NCBI RefSeq assembly: GCF_900312995.1
Contig: NZ_ONZI01000001.1
Span: forward strand, 372,001 to 436,000
Origin: Kushneria phyllosphaerae
Lineage (GTDB): Bacteria; Pseudomonadota; Gammaproteobacteria; Pseudomonadales; Halomonadaceae
Length of the DNA: 64,000 nucleotides
Direction of reading: 5' to 3'
A program made the translations under genes and the position numbers. Under the pieces are notes generated by a model, which worked only from the letters and a program-made list of their open reading frames with translations, was not told where the DNA came from and searched no databases. Positions 34,415 through 44,338 of the stretch are shown here, piece after piece; the stretch's first letter is position 1; each line of letters begins with the position of its first letter.

Positions 34415-35290
34415 GTGAATAAAACAATTCTTATCCTTGGATGCGGTGATGTCGGTACCGCACTGGGGCAGCGCAAGCTCGCGCAGGGATACCGCGTGGT
34501 CGGTGTACGTCGTCATGCAGCAGGGCTCCAGTCGTATGGCATTGACCCATTGTCGATGGACATCAACGATGAATCCGCGCTCGAAGCGCTGCCTGATGCC
34601 GACATTGTAGTCTATGCGCTCAGCGCTGACCGCTTCGAAGAGAGTGCCTATCAGGCCGCCTATGTGGATGGGCTTGATCGAGTCCTTAATGACTTTGAGC
34701 AGCGGGCTCAGCCTCCAAAGCATGTCATCTTTGTGTCCTCGACCTCGGTCTACGGTCAGCAGGAAGGCGAGACGGTTGACGAAGACAGCGAACTCGATCC
34801 CAAAAGCTTCTCCGGACGTCTTCTGGTTGAAGCCGAGCAGCGCCTGGCCGCCAGCGCCCTGCCGGGCACGTCCGTGCGCTTTTCGGGCATCTATGGTCCG
34901 GGGCGCGAGCGACTGATCGCTCAGGTGCAGGAAGGCCGCATTGCCCCCAAAAGCCCGCCGATGTACTCCAACCGCATTCACCGCGATGACTGTGCCGGCG
35001 TGCTGGACTTTCTTATCGAGCGCGCCATGAACAATGAACCGCTCGAGCCGGTTTATCTGGGCAGCGATACCGAGTCCACACCCCTGCATGATGTGATGAT
35101 GTGGCTGGCCGCACGGCTCAACGTCGAACCCAGCAGTACCATCCAGTCACCGCTGCGCCGGCGCGCCAGCAAGCGCTGCGACAGCCGTCGGCTGGTCGAG
35201 GCCGGTTATCAATTCCAGTATCCGACCTTTCGCGAGGGCTATGCCCAGGTGCTCAAGGCGGCGGGCATCAAGGTCAGCGAGCAGGCCTGA
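34415..35290 (+). CDS. NAD-dependent epimerase/dehydratase-like protein (YeeZ-like SDR)
   Basis: A 291-residue extended short-chain dehydrogenase. It has an N-terminal Rossmann motif ILGCGDVGTALGQRKLAQGY, then FVSSTSVYGQQEGE (catalytic Ser and a YxxxK-like region altered to YGQQE) and RFSGIYGPGRERL. E. coli YeeZ and related proteins share this pattern and have no proven substrate. The start is GTG at 34415 with AAGGAG 8 bases upstream. It is divergent from oxyR and ends at a strong terminator. Confidence 0.82.
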   Translation: MNKTILILGCGDVGTALGQRKLAQGYRVVGVRRHAAGLQSYGIDPLSMDINDESALEALPDADIVVYALSADRFEESAYQAAYVDGLDRVLNDFEQRAQPPKHVIFVSSTSVYGQQEGETVDEDSELDPKSFSGRLLVEAEQRLAASALPGTSVRFSGIYGPGRERLIAQVQEGRIAPKSPPMYSNRIHRDDCAGVLDFLIERAMNNEPLEPVYLGSDTESTPLHDVMMWLAARLNVEPSSTIQSPLRRRASKRCDSRRLVEAGYQFQYPTFREGYAQVLKAAGIKVSEQA

Positions 35291-35327
35291 CGCTTTTGTA
35301 ACGTATGTTCCTGACCGTCGGATCACA

Positions 35328-35365
35328 TGAAAGGGGGCGATGGCATCAGCCATCGCCCCCTTTCA
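35328..35365. terminator. Bidirectional terminator between the SDR gene and ridA
   Basis: A 17-bp perfect stem beginning TGAAAGGGGGCGATGGC with a 4-base loop (ATCA); the right arm ends in CCCCCTTTCA. It is shared by the two convergent genes. Confidence 0.88.
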
Positions 35366-35406
35366 TGATGCCCCGAACGGTTCGTTCGGGGCGCAGCAGT
35401 TGGGCT

Positions 35407-35796
35407 TTAGTCGCCCAGTACCATGACGCCTTCGGCTTCAAACTGGCTGCCCTTGGGCAGTTCCTTCACGCCCACCGCGGCACGGGCCGGATAGGGCGGC
35501 TGGAAATACTGTTCCATGACGGCGTTGACCTTTGCAAAGTGCGACAGATCCGTCAGGTAGAGGTTGAGCTTGACGACATCAGCCAGCGTGCCGGCAGCTT
35601 CTTCACACACGGCCTTCATATTCTTGAAGACCTGATGCGCCTGCTGCTCGATATCGTCGCTGACAATCTCCATGCTGACCGGGTCGAGCGGAATCTGACC
35701 GGACAGATAAATGGTGTTGCCCGCCTTGATGGCCTGCGAATACGGCCCGATGGCCTTCGGAGCCTGGTCGGTATGGATGGCGGCACGATTGCTCAT
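35407..35796 (-). CDS. ridA: Enamine/imine deaminase RidA
   Basis: A 129-residue YjgF/RidA protein that removes reactive 2-aminoacrylate made by PLP enzymes. Signature: AIGPYSQAIKAGNTIYLSGQ (near residues 14-33) and PARAAVGVKELPKGS, with the substrate-binding Arg near 105. The ATG at 35796 begins MSNRAAIHTDQAPKA; the longer frame upstream overlaps spoT and is not supported. It lies 82 bases after spoT, a common gammaproteobacterial order. Confidence 0.95.
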   Translation of the reverse strand: MSNRAAIHTDQAPKAIGPYSQAIKAGNTIYLSGQIPLDPVSMEIVSDDIEQQAHQVFKNMKAVCEEAAGTLADVVKLNLYLTDLSHFAKVNAVMEQYFQPPYPARAAVGVKELPKGSQFEAEGVMVLGD

Positions 35797-35878
35797 GAAC
35801 ACTCCCTGCGTTGTTGTTGAAAACACTCTGTCAAAATTATCGAAAGCACGCTTTAAAAAACGATGATGCGTGGAATTG

Positions 35879-38005
35879 TCAGCTGCCGGTACGCGAGACG
35901 CGACCCACATAAGCCAGATTGCGAATACGCTTGATGATTCGCGCCAGATGAACGCGATTGCGCACCGACAGGGTCAGGTGAACGATCGACAGACGCTCAT
36001 CGCGTTCTTCGATATTGATCCGCTCGATATTGGCTTCGGCGTCGTTGATCAGGCTGGCGAGCTCGGCCACCAGACCTCGGCGCGTTTCAATCTCAAGGCG
36101 CAGACCCACCGGGAAGTCATCCTCCACGGTGTCCGACCACTGCAGCGGAAAGCACTTCTCCGGATCCTCGCGGCAGTCTTCCAGGTTACCGCACTCGCTG
36201 CGGTGCACCACAATGCCGCGACCGGCACTGAGATTTCCCACGATGGTATCGCCCGGCAGCGGATAACAGCAGCGGGCAAAACTGAGCACCATGTTGCGGG
36301 CGCCGCTGATGGCCATAGCGCCCTGCTGGTCATCACTGTGCGCCTGAAGCTTTTCGGGCTCACTGTCGGCCAGACGTCGCGCCACGCTATAGGCCACGCG
36401 GCTGCCAAGGCCAATCTCTTCGAGCAGATCATCCAGTGCGTTCAGCGACAGCGCCGCCAGCAGCGCATCGATATGGCTCTGCGCCAGCGTCTCCAGCGTC
36501 AGGCCAAACGAGCTGAGCGCTTGATTGAGCAGGCGCCGGCCCAGTGCTACCGAGTCGTTGCGCTGCTGATGCTTGAGGGCGTGACGCACTGCCGAGCGGG
36601 CCTTGGCCGTGATCGTGAACGACAGCCACGCCAGGTTGGGCTGAGCGCCAGGGGCGGTGATGATCTCGACGGTCTGGCCACTTTCAAGGCGCGATGACAG
36701 CGGGGCCAGATGACGGTCGATGCGACAGGCGATGCAGCTGTTGCCGATGTCGGTGTGCACCGCGTAGGCAAAATCGATCGCCGTGGCTCCGCGCGGCAGC
36801 TCCATGATGTCGCCCTTGGGGGTAAACACGTAGGCATCATCGGGGAAAAGGTCATTTTTGACGTGTTCGATGAACTCGAGCGAATTGCCGGCGTGGCGCT
36901 GCATTTCCAGCAGACCACGCACCCATTCGCGGGCACGGGCATGGCTGCCCATGGCAATCGGGCGGTCGGTCTGGCCGGCCTTGTAGAGCCAGTGCGCGGC
37001 AATACCGTTATTGGCCATCGCCTCCATCTCGCGGGTGCGAATCTGCACCTCGATGGGGATGCCATTGGGGCCAAAGAGCGTGGTGTGCAGGCTCTGATAG
37101 CCGTTGGCCTTGGGGATGGCGATGTAGTCCTTGAAGCGCCCCGGCACCGGCTTGTAGAGGTTGTGCACCGCGCCCAGGATGCGATAGCAGGTATCGACCC
37201 GGTCGGTGACGATGCGAAAGCCGAACACGTCCATCAGCTCGTTGAAGGGCTTTCGCTGATCGCGCATCTTGCGATAGATCGACAGCAGATGCTTCTGGCG
37301 CCCCATCACCGCACCGGGCAGCTCGTCGCCCTCCAGCGTGGTCTGCAGGGTGCTCTGAACATGGCGTACCATCGAGCGGCGATTGCCGCGTGCCTTGACC
37401 ACTGCACGCTGAATGCGCTCGGCGCGCATCGGGTGAATGGCCTGAAAGGAGAGATCCTCCAGCTCCACCCGAATGGTGTTGATCCCCAGTCGCCCGGCAA
37501 TGCGCGAATAGATTTCCAGCGTTTCGCGGGCAATACGACGCTTCTTGTCCGGGCGCAGGGCGCCCAGCGTTCGCATATTGTGCAGTCGGTCGGCCAGTTT
37601 GACGATGATGACGCGAATGTCGCGCGACATCGCCAGCACCATCTTCTGGAAGTTCTCCGCCTGGGCGACGGCCTTGTCCTCGAAGGTGATCTGGGTCAGC
37701 TTCGACACCCCATCGACCAGCTCTGCGACTTCCTCGCCGAACTGGCGCGACAGCGCCTCCTTGGTGATACCAGTATCCTCGATCACGTCATGGAGCATCG
37801 CCGCCATCAGGCTTTGATAGTCCATGTGCATGTTGGCCAGAATATTGGCCACGGCCAGCGGGTGGGTCACATAAGGCTCGCCGGAGCGGCGATGCTGGCC
37901 ATCGTGGGCCTGTTCGGCGTAATAGAAGGCGCGTCTGACCTGCGCGATCTCATCGACGGTCAGGTAGCCGTCCAGGCGGTCGGAGAGATCATCGATCGTG
38001 AACAT
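35879..38005 (-). CDS. spoT: Bifunctional (p)ppGpp synthetase/hydrolase SpoT
   Basis: A 708-residue RelA/SpoT homologue. The HD hydrolase domain is at residues about 45-145 (YVTHPLAVANILANM; MLHDVIEDTGITKE with the HDVIEDT metal motif). A synthetase domain follows (FGFRIVTDRVDTCYR; YIAIPKANGYQSLHTTLFGPNG), then TGS and helical domains and a C-terminal ACT domain. The intact HD motif sets it apart from RelA. It controls the stringent response together with the downstream ridA and upstream rpoZ genes. Confidence 0.96.
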   Translation of the reverse strand: MFTIDDLSDRLDGYLTVDEIAQVRRAFYYAEQAHDGQHRRSGEPYVTHPLAVANILANMHMDYQSLMAAMLHDVIEDTGITKEALSRQFGEEVAELVDGVSKLTQITFEDKAVAQAENFQKMVLAMSRDIRVIIVKLADRLHNMRTLGALRPDKKRRIARETLEIYSRIAGRLGINTIRVELEDLSFQAIHPMRAERIQRAVVKARGNRRSMVRHVQSTLQTTLEGDELPGAVMGRQKHLLSIYRKMRDQRKPFNELMDVFGFRIVTDRVDTCYRILGAVHNLYKPVPGRFKDYIAIPKANGYQSLHTTLFGPNGIPIEVQIRTREMEAMANNGIAAHWLYKAGQTDRPIAMGSHARAREWVRGLLEMQRHAGNSLEFIEHVKNDLFPDDAYVFTPKGDIMELPRGATAIDFAYAVHTDIGNSCIACRIDRHLAPLSSRLESGQTVEIITAPGAQPNLAWLSFTITAKARSAVRHALKHQQRNDSVALGRRLLNQALSSFGLTLETLAQSHIDALLAALSLNALDDLLEEIGLGSRVAYSVARRLADSEPEKLQAHSDDQQGAMAISGARNMVLSFARCCYPLPGDTIVGNLSAGRGIVVHRSECGNLEDCREDPEKCFPLQWSDTVEDDFPVGLRLEIETRRGLVAELASLINDAEANIERINIEERDERLSIVHLTLSVRNRVHLARIIKRIRNLAYVGRVSRTGS

Positions 38006-38029
38006 GGCAGGTCAGTATGGGCAGTAGGC

Positions 38030-38281
38030 TTATTCGCTTTCAGGTTCGTAGCGGGGACGCTGGGGCACCATGGCTTCCAGAGGCTCGTTAAGGACAGTGC
38101 GATCGACCTTTTGCGCCGCGATTTCGCGCAGGGCCATGACGGTGCACTTGTCATTTTCCCAGGGGAGTTCGGCGTTGCGCGAGCCGCGGGCCAGCTGACG
38201 GGCGCGGTGGGTCGCGACCATGACCAGCTGAAAGCGGTTATCCATGAATTGGAGACAATCTTCAACCGTTACTCGTGCCAT
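38030..38281 (-). CDS. rpoZ: RNA polymerase omega subunit RpoZ
   Basis: An 83-residue protein with the omega signature [20 protein letters not shown] and [11 protein letters not shown], then [15 protein letters not shown]. It stabilises the beta-prime subunit and, in E. coli, forms part of a ppGpp site. CAGGAG precedes the ATG. The order gmk-rpoZ-spoT is conserved across gammaproteobacteria. Confidence 0.96.
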   Translation of the reverse strand: MARVTVEDCLQFMDNRFQLVMVATHRARQLARGSRNAELPWENDKCTVMALREIAAQKVDRTVLNEPLEAMVPQRPRYEPESE

Positions 38282-38372
38282 GATGCTGGCTCCTGAATGC
38301 GTGTGATCTGAGTGAAGGCGCCCGGCGTGTCACATGCCAGACGTTAATCGTGTTCGGAAGGGGGAACCGAGT

Positions 38373-39041
<669 letters not shown>

Positions 39042-39099
39042 TTATGGCACAGCCCTGCAGACTTCGGTGACCCTATATGTTGTGCCGGCGCCATCGCGC

Positions 39100-39756
39100 T
39101 CAGGCCGCGACGGCGATCTCGTCATGCAGGGGCACATCGGCAAGCCTTGCCATCGCCTGACGGTAGGCCTCGACCCGCTCGGGGTATTGCACTCCTGCCA
39201 CCAGCGACAGCTGACGCAGGACCGGGAAAAGCTCGATGTCATCCATCGACAGCACCCCATTGACGGCTTCAGGCGACTGGATCATCGCGTCGAGCTCGTT
39301 GAGCCAGCGCGTCATCTCCACCAGCAGCTCGGGGGTTTGTGCCAGCAGCGTGTCGAAGGGGCCAAACATCGCCTCCTTGTTGCGCATAAAGTGCTCGGCG
39401 GCATCGATGGTGGCAAATTCACCCAGCGGGGCACGCGGCACGCGCGGAATAAACAGCTTGCCGACCGTGTCGCTGCTTGCCTTTACCCAGCGTTCGATCT
39501 CCGGGTTGCGCGGACCGTCCATGACCTTGACGCCTTCGGCTTCGCTGTCGATGCACTTCACGATGGCCAGACTCTCATCCAGGGGGTAGCCATCCTCGAA
39601 TTCAAGAATCGGCACCTTCTTCTCCCCGACCAGTCGCGTGGGGGTCTCGGCGTCATCGTTGAGTAACGTCTTCAGGGTCACTGGCACCTCGCGCAGGCCA
39701 AAGATCATGCGTGCCTTGACGCAAAACGGGCAGTGATCATAGATATAAAGGTCCAT
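39100..39756 (-). CDS. grxB: Glutaredoxin 2 (GrxB)
   Basis: A 218-residue protein with an N-terminal thioredoxin fold carrying the CPFC redox site (YIYDHCPFCVKARM, residues about 4-17), the cis-Pro loop KKVPILEFEDGYPLDESLAI, and an all-helical GST-like C-terminal domain (about 85-215). This is the E. coli Grx2 type, larger than ordinary glutaredoxins. The ATG at 39756 begins MDLYIYDHCPFC. A glutathione transferase gene lies 81 bases upstream, a plausible glutathione gene pair. Confidence 0.92.
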   Translation of the reverse strand: MDLYIYDHCPFCVKARMIFGLREVPVTLKTLLNDDAETPTRLVGEKKVPILEFEDGYPLDESLAIVKCIDSEAEGVKVMDGPRNPEIERWVKASSDTVGKLFIPRVPRAPLGEFATIDAAEHFMRNKEAMFGPFDTLLAQTPELLVEMTRWLNELDAMIQSPEAVNGVLSMDDIELFPVLRQLSLVAGVQYPERVEAYRQAMARLADVPLHDEIAVAA

Positions 39757-39837
39757 TTCCGTGTTCTCCAACGTCTCCCTGTCGTCTCTCAAGCCTGGGC
39801 GAGGAATGCATGTCCCGCCACCGGAGTATTAAGTCTT

Positions 39838-40563
39838 TTATTGATCAAGGATGGGGTAATGGCGAAAAAGCCCCTTTTCGGAGAACGGCAGGCGACGTTC
39901 GGAGGCGAGATACTCACTGATCAGCGGCATGTCCAGCACGTGATCGTGCAGGGCAATGACCTTTGGAATCTCGCTTTCCAGCGCCGCCATGGCGTTCGGG
40001 AAGGCGTAGCGTAGCCCCTGCACCATGTGAAAGAGCGACAGATCGACATAGGAGAGGCGTTTGCCGACCAGATACATCGAGCTGTCGGGGTTTTTGTCGA
40101 TGATGCACTCGAAGTAGTGGAAGAACTTCGGCAGGCGGTTGTCGATGAAATTGCGCGCCCGTCGAACGGCCACGTCCTGCTGGTCCTCGAAATAAAGCTC
40201 CGGGCCGAGCGGGTGGTGGACATCGTGGGCTTCGGCAACAAAGTCGGTGATGGTCAGCTGCAGGCTATGGGCCCAGTACTGATAGACCTTGTCGTCGTTG
40301 ATCAGCTTGAGCCGTGGCGCCAGGTACAACAGGATACCGGCCACATGCGAGATTACCTCCTTGCCCGCCTTTAGAAAGGGCGGCGCCAGGGGCGGATAGT
40401 CGGTCATGGTGCCATCAATCCAGTGAGTGACGGCCTCGATGCCGTAGCCGGGCTCTGTGCTGTTGCCCACATCGATATAGTCGGCCCCACCGGCTTCCAG
40501 TGCCAGACGAATGAATTCGCCCCGGCCGGGAATCTCCGGCCAGTAATAGAGCTCGTAACGCAT
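39838..40563 (-). CDS. Glutathione S-transferase family protein
   Basis: A 241-residue protein with a thioredoxin-like N-terminal domain (YELYYWPEIPGRGEFIRLALEA) and a helical C-terminal domain (about 95-225; VGKRLSYVDLSLFHMVQGL). The N-terminal Tyr and PGRGEFIR pattern resembles sigma-type or eukaryote-like GSTs. The linker between the domains differs from common bacterial beta-class GSTs. Substrate unknown. GGAGAG precedes the ATG. Confidence 0.85.
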   Translation of the reverse strand: MRYELYYWPEIPGRGEFIRLALEAGGADYIDVGNSTEPGYGIEAVTHWIDGTMTDYPPLAPPFLKAGKEVISHVAGILLYLAPRLKLINDDKVYQYWAHSLQLTITDFVAEAHDVHHPLGPELYFEDQQDVAVRRARNFIDNRLPKFFHYFECIIDKNPDSSMYLVGKRLSYVDLSLFHMVQGLRYAFPNAMAALESEIPKVIALHDHVLDMPLISEYLASERRLPFSEKGLFRHYPILDQ

Positions 40564-40685
40564 GATGTTCTCTCCGTACCGACGTCGTGGTGTGTCTTAT
40601 ATTGGCAGTTCAGGGCCGCCGGGATGAATACCCCTCTGCCGCCGGGCATCAAACGGCATAGTGGCCGGTATCAATGCCCCTTTTA

Positions 40686-42077
40686 TCAGACGGTCTGCCA
40701 GCGCGGCGGCGTGTTCTGTGACAGGGTCTCCACAATGATATTCAGCGCCTGGGCCAGTGCCGCCCGATCCGGCGCCGCGCTCAGACAGATCCGGATCGCC
40801 TGCGGTGCAGCGGTGCTGCCGACACAAAAGGCCTCTGCCGGGGCCACGCGCACGCCCTTTTGTTCCAGCGTCTCGACCAGCCGCGCGGCGCGGTGCTCTC
40901 CGGGCAGCACCAGCCAAGCGTAGAAGCCGCCGCAGCGCATATGCATGTCAAGATCCTTTAGCGCCTCGCGCACCATTACCTGACGGGCCTCAAGCTCCTC
41001 GAACTGCCACGATAGCAGCCGGTCGGCTTCACCACTGGCCAGCCAGCGCCCGGCAATGTCGGTCATCAGCGCCGGCGGCGCCCAGCACTGATTGCGCAGG
41101 CTGGTGCGAAGGCGCTCCATCAGCGCCACAGGCGCACGCATGACGCCTGAGCGCATGCCACCCCCCAGAATCTTGGCCACCGAGAACACAAATATCGTGC
41201 GCTCCGGGGCCAGCTGATACAGCGGCGTACCGCGGGCCTTTTGAGGCAGGTGCATGACGCCATCCTCGATCAGCCAGAAATCGCGTTCGCGCGCCAGCGC
41301 CACCAGCGCCTCGCGGCGCTTCTCGGAAAGTTGCACCGTGGTGGGGTTGTGATGTTCAGGCATGAGATAGAGCGCCCTGAAGGGGGTACGCTCATGGCGG
41401 GCGGCCAGCGCCGTCACATCGATGCCCTCGTCATCAAAGGGCACGGCCACCATTTTCAGCGATTGCTGACGCGCCGTGCTGATCACGCCCGGATAGCTCA
41501 GTGCCTCGGCCGCCAGGCGGTCATTGGGCGACAGCAGCGCCGACAGCGCCAGCGCAATGCCGTTCGTGCCGCCCTGAGTCACCAGAAGCTCATCCGGGTC
41601 GACAGCCAGCCCCTGATGGCTCAGCCAGTCGGCGTAGCGCTGGCGATGCGTGGCCATGGTGTCATCAAGCGGATAGTGGGTGGCCTGCTCAAGTGCGGCG
41701 GGGTCCGCGCTGATCTCGCTCAGGAAGCGCCCCAGGGTAGCCTGACGCTCCGGATGCGGCGGCGGCAGCGACATGCCCAGATCCACCAGCCCATCATGCG
41801 GGGCACCGATGACCCGTGAAAATCCTTCGGCGTTCTGTTCAGCCTTGACGTAGGTACCGCTGCCCACCTGGGCGCTCACCCGCCCGCTCTGCTCTACCAG
41901 CGCATAGGCGCGGGTGACGGTGCCGACCGTCACCTTGAGCGTGTCTGCCAGTCGGCGCTGGGGGGGCAGCTTTTCTCCTGGCGGCAGTTCGCCGTTATCG
42001 ATGGCACGCTCGATGGCGTGGGCCAGGGCGCGATAGCGCGGTCCATCCTCTGAAAGCTCGGGTATCCATATTGTCAT
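40686..42077 (-). CDS. MocR-type regulator (GntR winged helix fused to aminotransferase domain)
   Basis: A 463-residue chimera. Residues about 10-75 form the GntR DNA-binding domain (LPPQRRLADTLKVTVGTVTRAY). Residues about 110-455 form a fold-type I aminotransferase domain with PLP contacts (PEHHNPTTVQL; DGVMH) and the Schiff-base Lys in FVFSVAKILGGGMRSG. Family members such as PdxR, GabR and TauR sense PLP or amino compounds. It is divergent from a LysE-type exporter, which it most likely controls. A perfect palindrome covers its start codon, and no clear ribosome binding site is visible. Confidence 0.9.
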   Translation of the reverse strand: MTIWIPELSEDGPRYRALAHAIERAIDNGELPPGEKLPPQRRLADTLKVTVGTVTRAYALVEQSGRVSAQVGSGTYVKAEQNAEGFSRVIGAPHDGLVDLGMSLPPPHPERQATLGRFLSEISADPAALEQATHYPLDDTMATHRQRYADWLSHQGLAVDPDELLVTQGGTNGIALALSALLSPNDRLAAEALSYPGVISTARQQSLKMVAVPFDDEGIDVTALAARHERTPFRALYLMPEHHNPTTVQLSEKRREALVALARERDFWLIEDGVMHLPQKARGTPLYQLAPERTIFVFSVAKILGGGMRSGVMRAPVALMERLRTSLRNQCWAPPALMTDIAGRWLASGEADRLLSWQFEELEARQVMVREALKDLDMHMRCGGFYAWLVLPGEHRAARLVETLEQKGVRVAPAEAFCVGSTAAPQAIRICLSAAPDRAALAQALNIIVETLSQNTPPRWQTV

Positions 42078-42087
42078 GGTGACAATA
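42069..42087. promoter_or_regulatory. Palindromic operator over the MocR start codon
   Basis: TATTGTCA-TGG-TGACAATA, a perfect 8-bp inverted repeat whose left arm and spacer contain the MocR ATG (42075-42077, minus strand). A related TTGTCA lies at 42126-42131. This suggests autorepression by blocking initiation. Confidence 0.6.
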
Positions 42088-42156
42088 AATCCGTTGACGG
42101 TGACATTGGAAAACGTATGCTCGAATTGTCACCCATAAGCGGGTAACACTTCCACA

Positions 42157-42172
42157 ATTGTATTCATACAAT
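42157..42172. promoter_or_regulatory. Palindrome just upstream of the LysE exporter gene
   Basis: ATTGTAT-TC-ATACAAT, a perfect 7-bp inverted repeat 16 bases before the exporter start. It shares the ATTGT half with the palindrome at the MocR start. TACAAT within it could be the exporter -10 box. Confidence 0.55.
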
Positions 42173-42187
42173 GATTGAGGGGCCATC

Positions 42188-42790
42188 ATGATGTCCGTCA
42201 GCTGGTGGGTCTCCGTGACCCTGTTCGCTATTACCATGACCGGTACGCCCGGCCCCAATAACGTCATGCTGACGGCCTCGGGCGCCATGTACGGCTTTCG
42301 CCGCACTCTGCCCCACATAATGGGCATTCTGCTCGGCGGGCTGACGCTCTTTACGCTGATCGCACTGGGACTGGGCGCGCTTTTTCAGCGCTATCCGCTG
42401 ATCCAGCAGGGGCTACAGATCGTGGGGGCGCTCTATCTGCTGTATCTGGCCTGGCGCATCGCCAGTGCGCCGCCGCCGCAGTTTGATGCCACAGGTGACG
42501 CCCGCCCCCTGACACTGTGGCAGGCGGCCACCTTTCAGTTCGTCAATCCCAAGGTCTGGGTGATGGGACTGACCCTGATGGCCAGTTTTCTGCCCGCCCA
42601 AGGCACGCTCTGGGCCAATGCGCTGGGGCTTGCCGTATTTATGGAGATTGTCGCCCTGCCCTGCATCTCGCTGTGGGCGGGCTTTGGCATGGTGATCGCA
42701 CGCTTTCTCAAGACCGCGCGGGCGTGGCGCATTTTTAATGTCACCATGGGGCTGATGACTGCCGCCTGCGTGGTGTTCATTGTAAAGTAG
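42188..42790 (+). CDS. LysE-family exporter next to the MocR regulator
   Basis: A 200-residue membrane protein with six hydrophobic segments and the LysE/RhtB opening TGTPGPNNVMLTASGAMYGFRR (near residues 18-39); FQFVNPKVWVMGL lies in the middle. Likely an amino acid exporter driven by proton exchange. It is divergent from the MocR regulator with palindromes between, and a GNAT acetyltransferase follows after 36 bases. Two ATGs in tandem (42188, 42191) are both possible starts. Confidence 0.88.
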   Translation: MMSVSWWVSVTLFAITMTGTPGPNNVMLTASGAMYGFRRTLPHIMGILLGGLTLFTLIALGLGALFQRYPLIQQGLQIVGALYLLYLAWRIASAPPPQFDATGDARPLTLWQAATFQFVNPKVWVMGLTLMASFLPAQGTLWANALGLAVFMEIVALPCISLWAGFGMVIARFLKTARAWRIFNVTMGLMTAACVVFIVK

Positions 42791-42826
42791 GGCGCACCTT
42801 CAACGATCAGCAGGGGCAGTATTCGC

Positions 42827-43411
42827 ATGAGTGACAGGCCTGGAAAGCCCGATGTGACCGTACGGGGTGTGACAGTACGAGAGGTGATGGATCAGGATCT
42901 TGAAGCCATTCACGCCATCTATGGCCACCACGTGCGCCACGGACTGGGCTCGTTCGAGGAAGTGCCGCCGACGCTTGAAGAGATGACCCGCCGCTGCACG
43001 GCCACGCGCGAGGCGGGGCTGCCGTATCTGGTGGCTGTGATCGATGAGGCCGTGGTGGGCTACGCCTACGCCGGCTTTTTTCACCCGCGCAGCGCCTATC
43101 GCTTCTGTCTGGAAGACTCGGTGTACGTCAGCCATGAGGCCCACGGCCGCGGTGTGGGCACTGCCCTGATGGAAGCGCTGCTGACGCGCTGCGAGGCCGG
43201 CCCCTGGCGCCAGATGATTGCGCTGATCGGTGACAGCGGCAATGCCGGCTCCGTCGCCCTGCACAAGCGCTTTGGCTTTACCCATCAGGGCGTGATTGAG
43301 GCCTGCGGCTTCAAGTTCGGCCGCTGGGTCGATGCTGTCATCATGCAGCGCCCGCTCAACGAGGGTGACACGACGCTGCCGGAAACCGGTCCGCCGCAAA
43401 CACCGGGCTAA
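42827..43411 (+). CDS. GNAT N-acetyltransferase, phosphinothricin/methionine sulfone type
   Basis: A 194-residue acetyltransferase. It has the PAT/MnaT pattern: an N-terminal IHAIYGHHVRHGLGSFEE, then VVGYAYAGFFHPRSAYRFCLEDSVYV, the acetyl-CoA loop HGRGVGTALMEALL (near residues 103-116), and GNAGSVALHKRFGFTHQG. Such enzymes acetylate the amino group of amino-acid analogues. Pairing with an amino acid exporter suggests detoxification of an amino compound, an inference. Confidence 0.87.
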   Translation: MSDRPGKPDVTVRGVTVREVMDQDLEAIHAIYGHHVRHGLGSFEEVPPTLEEMTRRCTATREAGLPYLVAVIDEAVVGYAYAGFFHPRSAYRFCLEDSVYVSHEAHGRGVGTALMEALLTRCEAGPWRQMIALIGDSGNAGSVALHKRFGFTHQGVIEACGFKFGRWVDAVIMQRPLNEGDTTLPETGPPQTPG

Positions 43412-43437
43412 AGGCGCCTTGCCGAGCCGGACATGAC

Positions 43438-43474
43438 AACGCCATCGACGCTTCAGGTCGATGGCGTTGTTGTT
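43438..43474. terminator. Terminator between the GNAT gene and the nar operon end
   Basis: A perfect 12-bp stem AACGCCATCGAC / GTCGATGGCGTT with a 7-base loop is followed by GTTGTTTG. It can serve both converging units. Confidence 0.82.
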
Positions 43475-43510
43475 TGATGACGTTGTTGATGGATAGAGGT
43501 AGCGAGCCAG

Positions 43511-44326
43511 CTACTGCATCAGCGCCCCGCCGGCCTCGTCATCGAGTGTGACGCCGGTGACGCCGATCGTCTCGGCCAGTGCCAGCAGATAGTGGCGCAG
43601 GGCGCGACGGGTGGCCTGCTCGCGCAGGGTATGGCGCACCCGATTGATCACGGCCTCCAGCGGCAGTGCCTCGCCCTCGATCTTCTGATCGATCTGCACC
43701 AGATGCCAGCCGTAGCGCGAGGCCAGCGGCCGGTCATGCAGTCCCTCGGGCAGGTGTTTGAGGGCATCATCCAGCTCCTTCACGGTCTGCCCGGGTGCCA
43801 GTTCCCCCAGTGCGCCGCCGGCCTCCCTTGACGGGCAGGCTGAATAGCGCTGGGCGAACTCATCAAAGCGCTCCGGGTGCTCAAAAAGCTCGGTGAGCAG
43901 GGATTCTCCCAGCGTTTTCATTTCGTCACGCGCGGCCTGGTCATCCGGTGCTGCCGGCAGCAGCACATGACGCACGCGGTAGCGCGGCGGCGTGCAAAAG
44001 CGGTCACGGTGGGCCTGAAAGTAGCGTTTGCAGGTCGCGTCATCGGGTTCGGGCGTGCTCAGAGCCTGATCCAGCAGCGTGGTAATAGCATCCTGCTCAT
44101 CCATGGCCACATCGCGTCCCAGCGTCATGGCGGCTTCCTGGCGCAGCAGCTCGCGAATGACCAGCGCCCGCGCCGCCGCCAGCTGCGCGCTTTCCGGCGA
44201 GTCGGCGCCGTGATACTGCATCTCGCCGGCAATTTCTGCCGGGTCGATCGGCGTGTCACCAACAACGATGGGTGGCAGGGCCAAGGTTGGCGCCTCCGGC
44301 AGCGTTTGCGTGTCGATCATCTGCAT
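43511..44326 (-). CDS. PpiC-type peptidyl-prolyl isomerase in the nar operon
   Basis: A 271-residue foldase with a parvulin domain near residues 125-225 (YRVRHVLLPA; AQRYSACPSREAGGALGELAPG; LASRYGWHLVQIDQK) and helical flanks. No signal peptide is visible, so it should act in the cytoplasm, perhaps in folding of the nitrate reductase subunits. NifM-like genes of this kind end narGHJI in Pseudomonas. GAGGAG, overlapping the narI stop, is its binding site; the gap to narI is 12 bases. Confidence 0.87.
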   Translation of the reverse strand: MQMIDTQTLPEAPTLALPPIVVGDTPIDPAEIAGEMQYHGADSPESAQLAAARALVIRELLRQEAAMTLGRDVAMDEQDAITTLLDQALSTPEPDDATCKRYFQAHRDRFCTPPRYRVRHVLLPAAPDDQAARDEMKTLGESLLTELFEHPERFDEFAQRYSACPSREAGGALGELAPGQTVKELDDALKHLPEGLHDRPLASRYGWHLVQIDQKIEGEALPLEAVINRVRHTLREQATRRALRHYLLALAETIGVTGVTLDDEAGGALMQ

Positions 44327-44338
44327 GGCGGTATCTCC

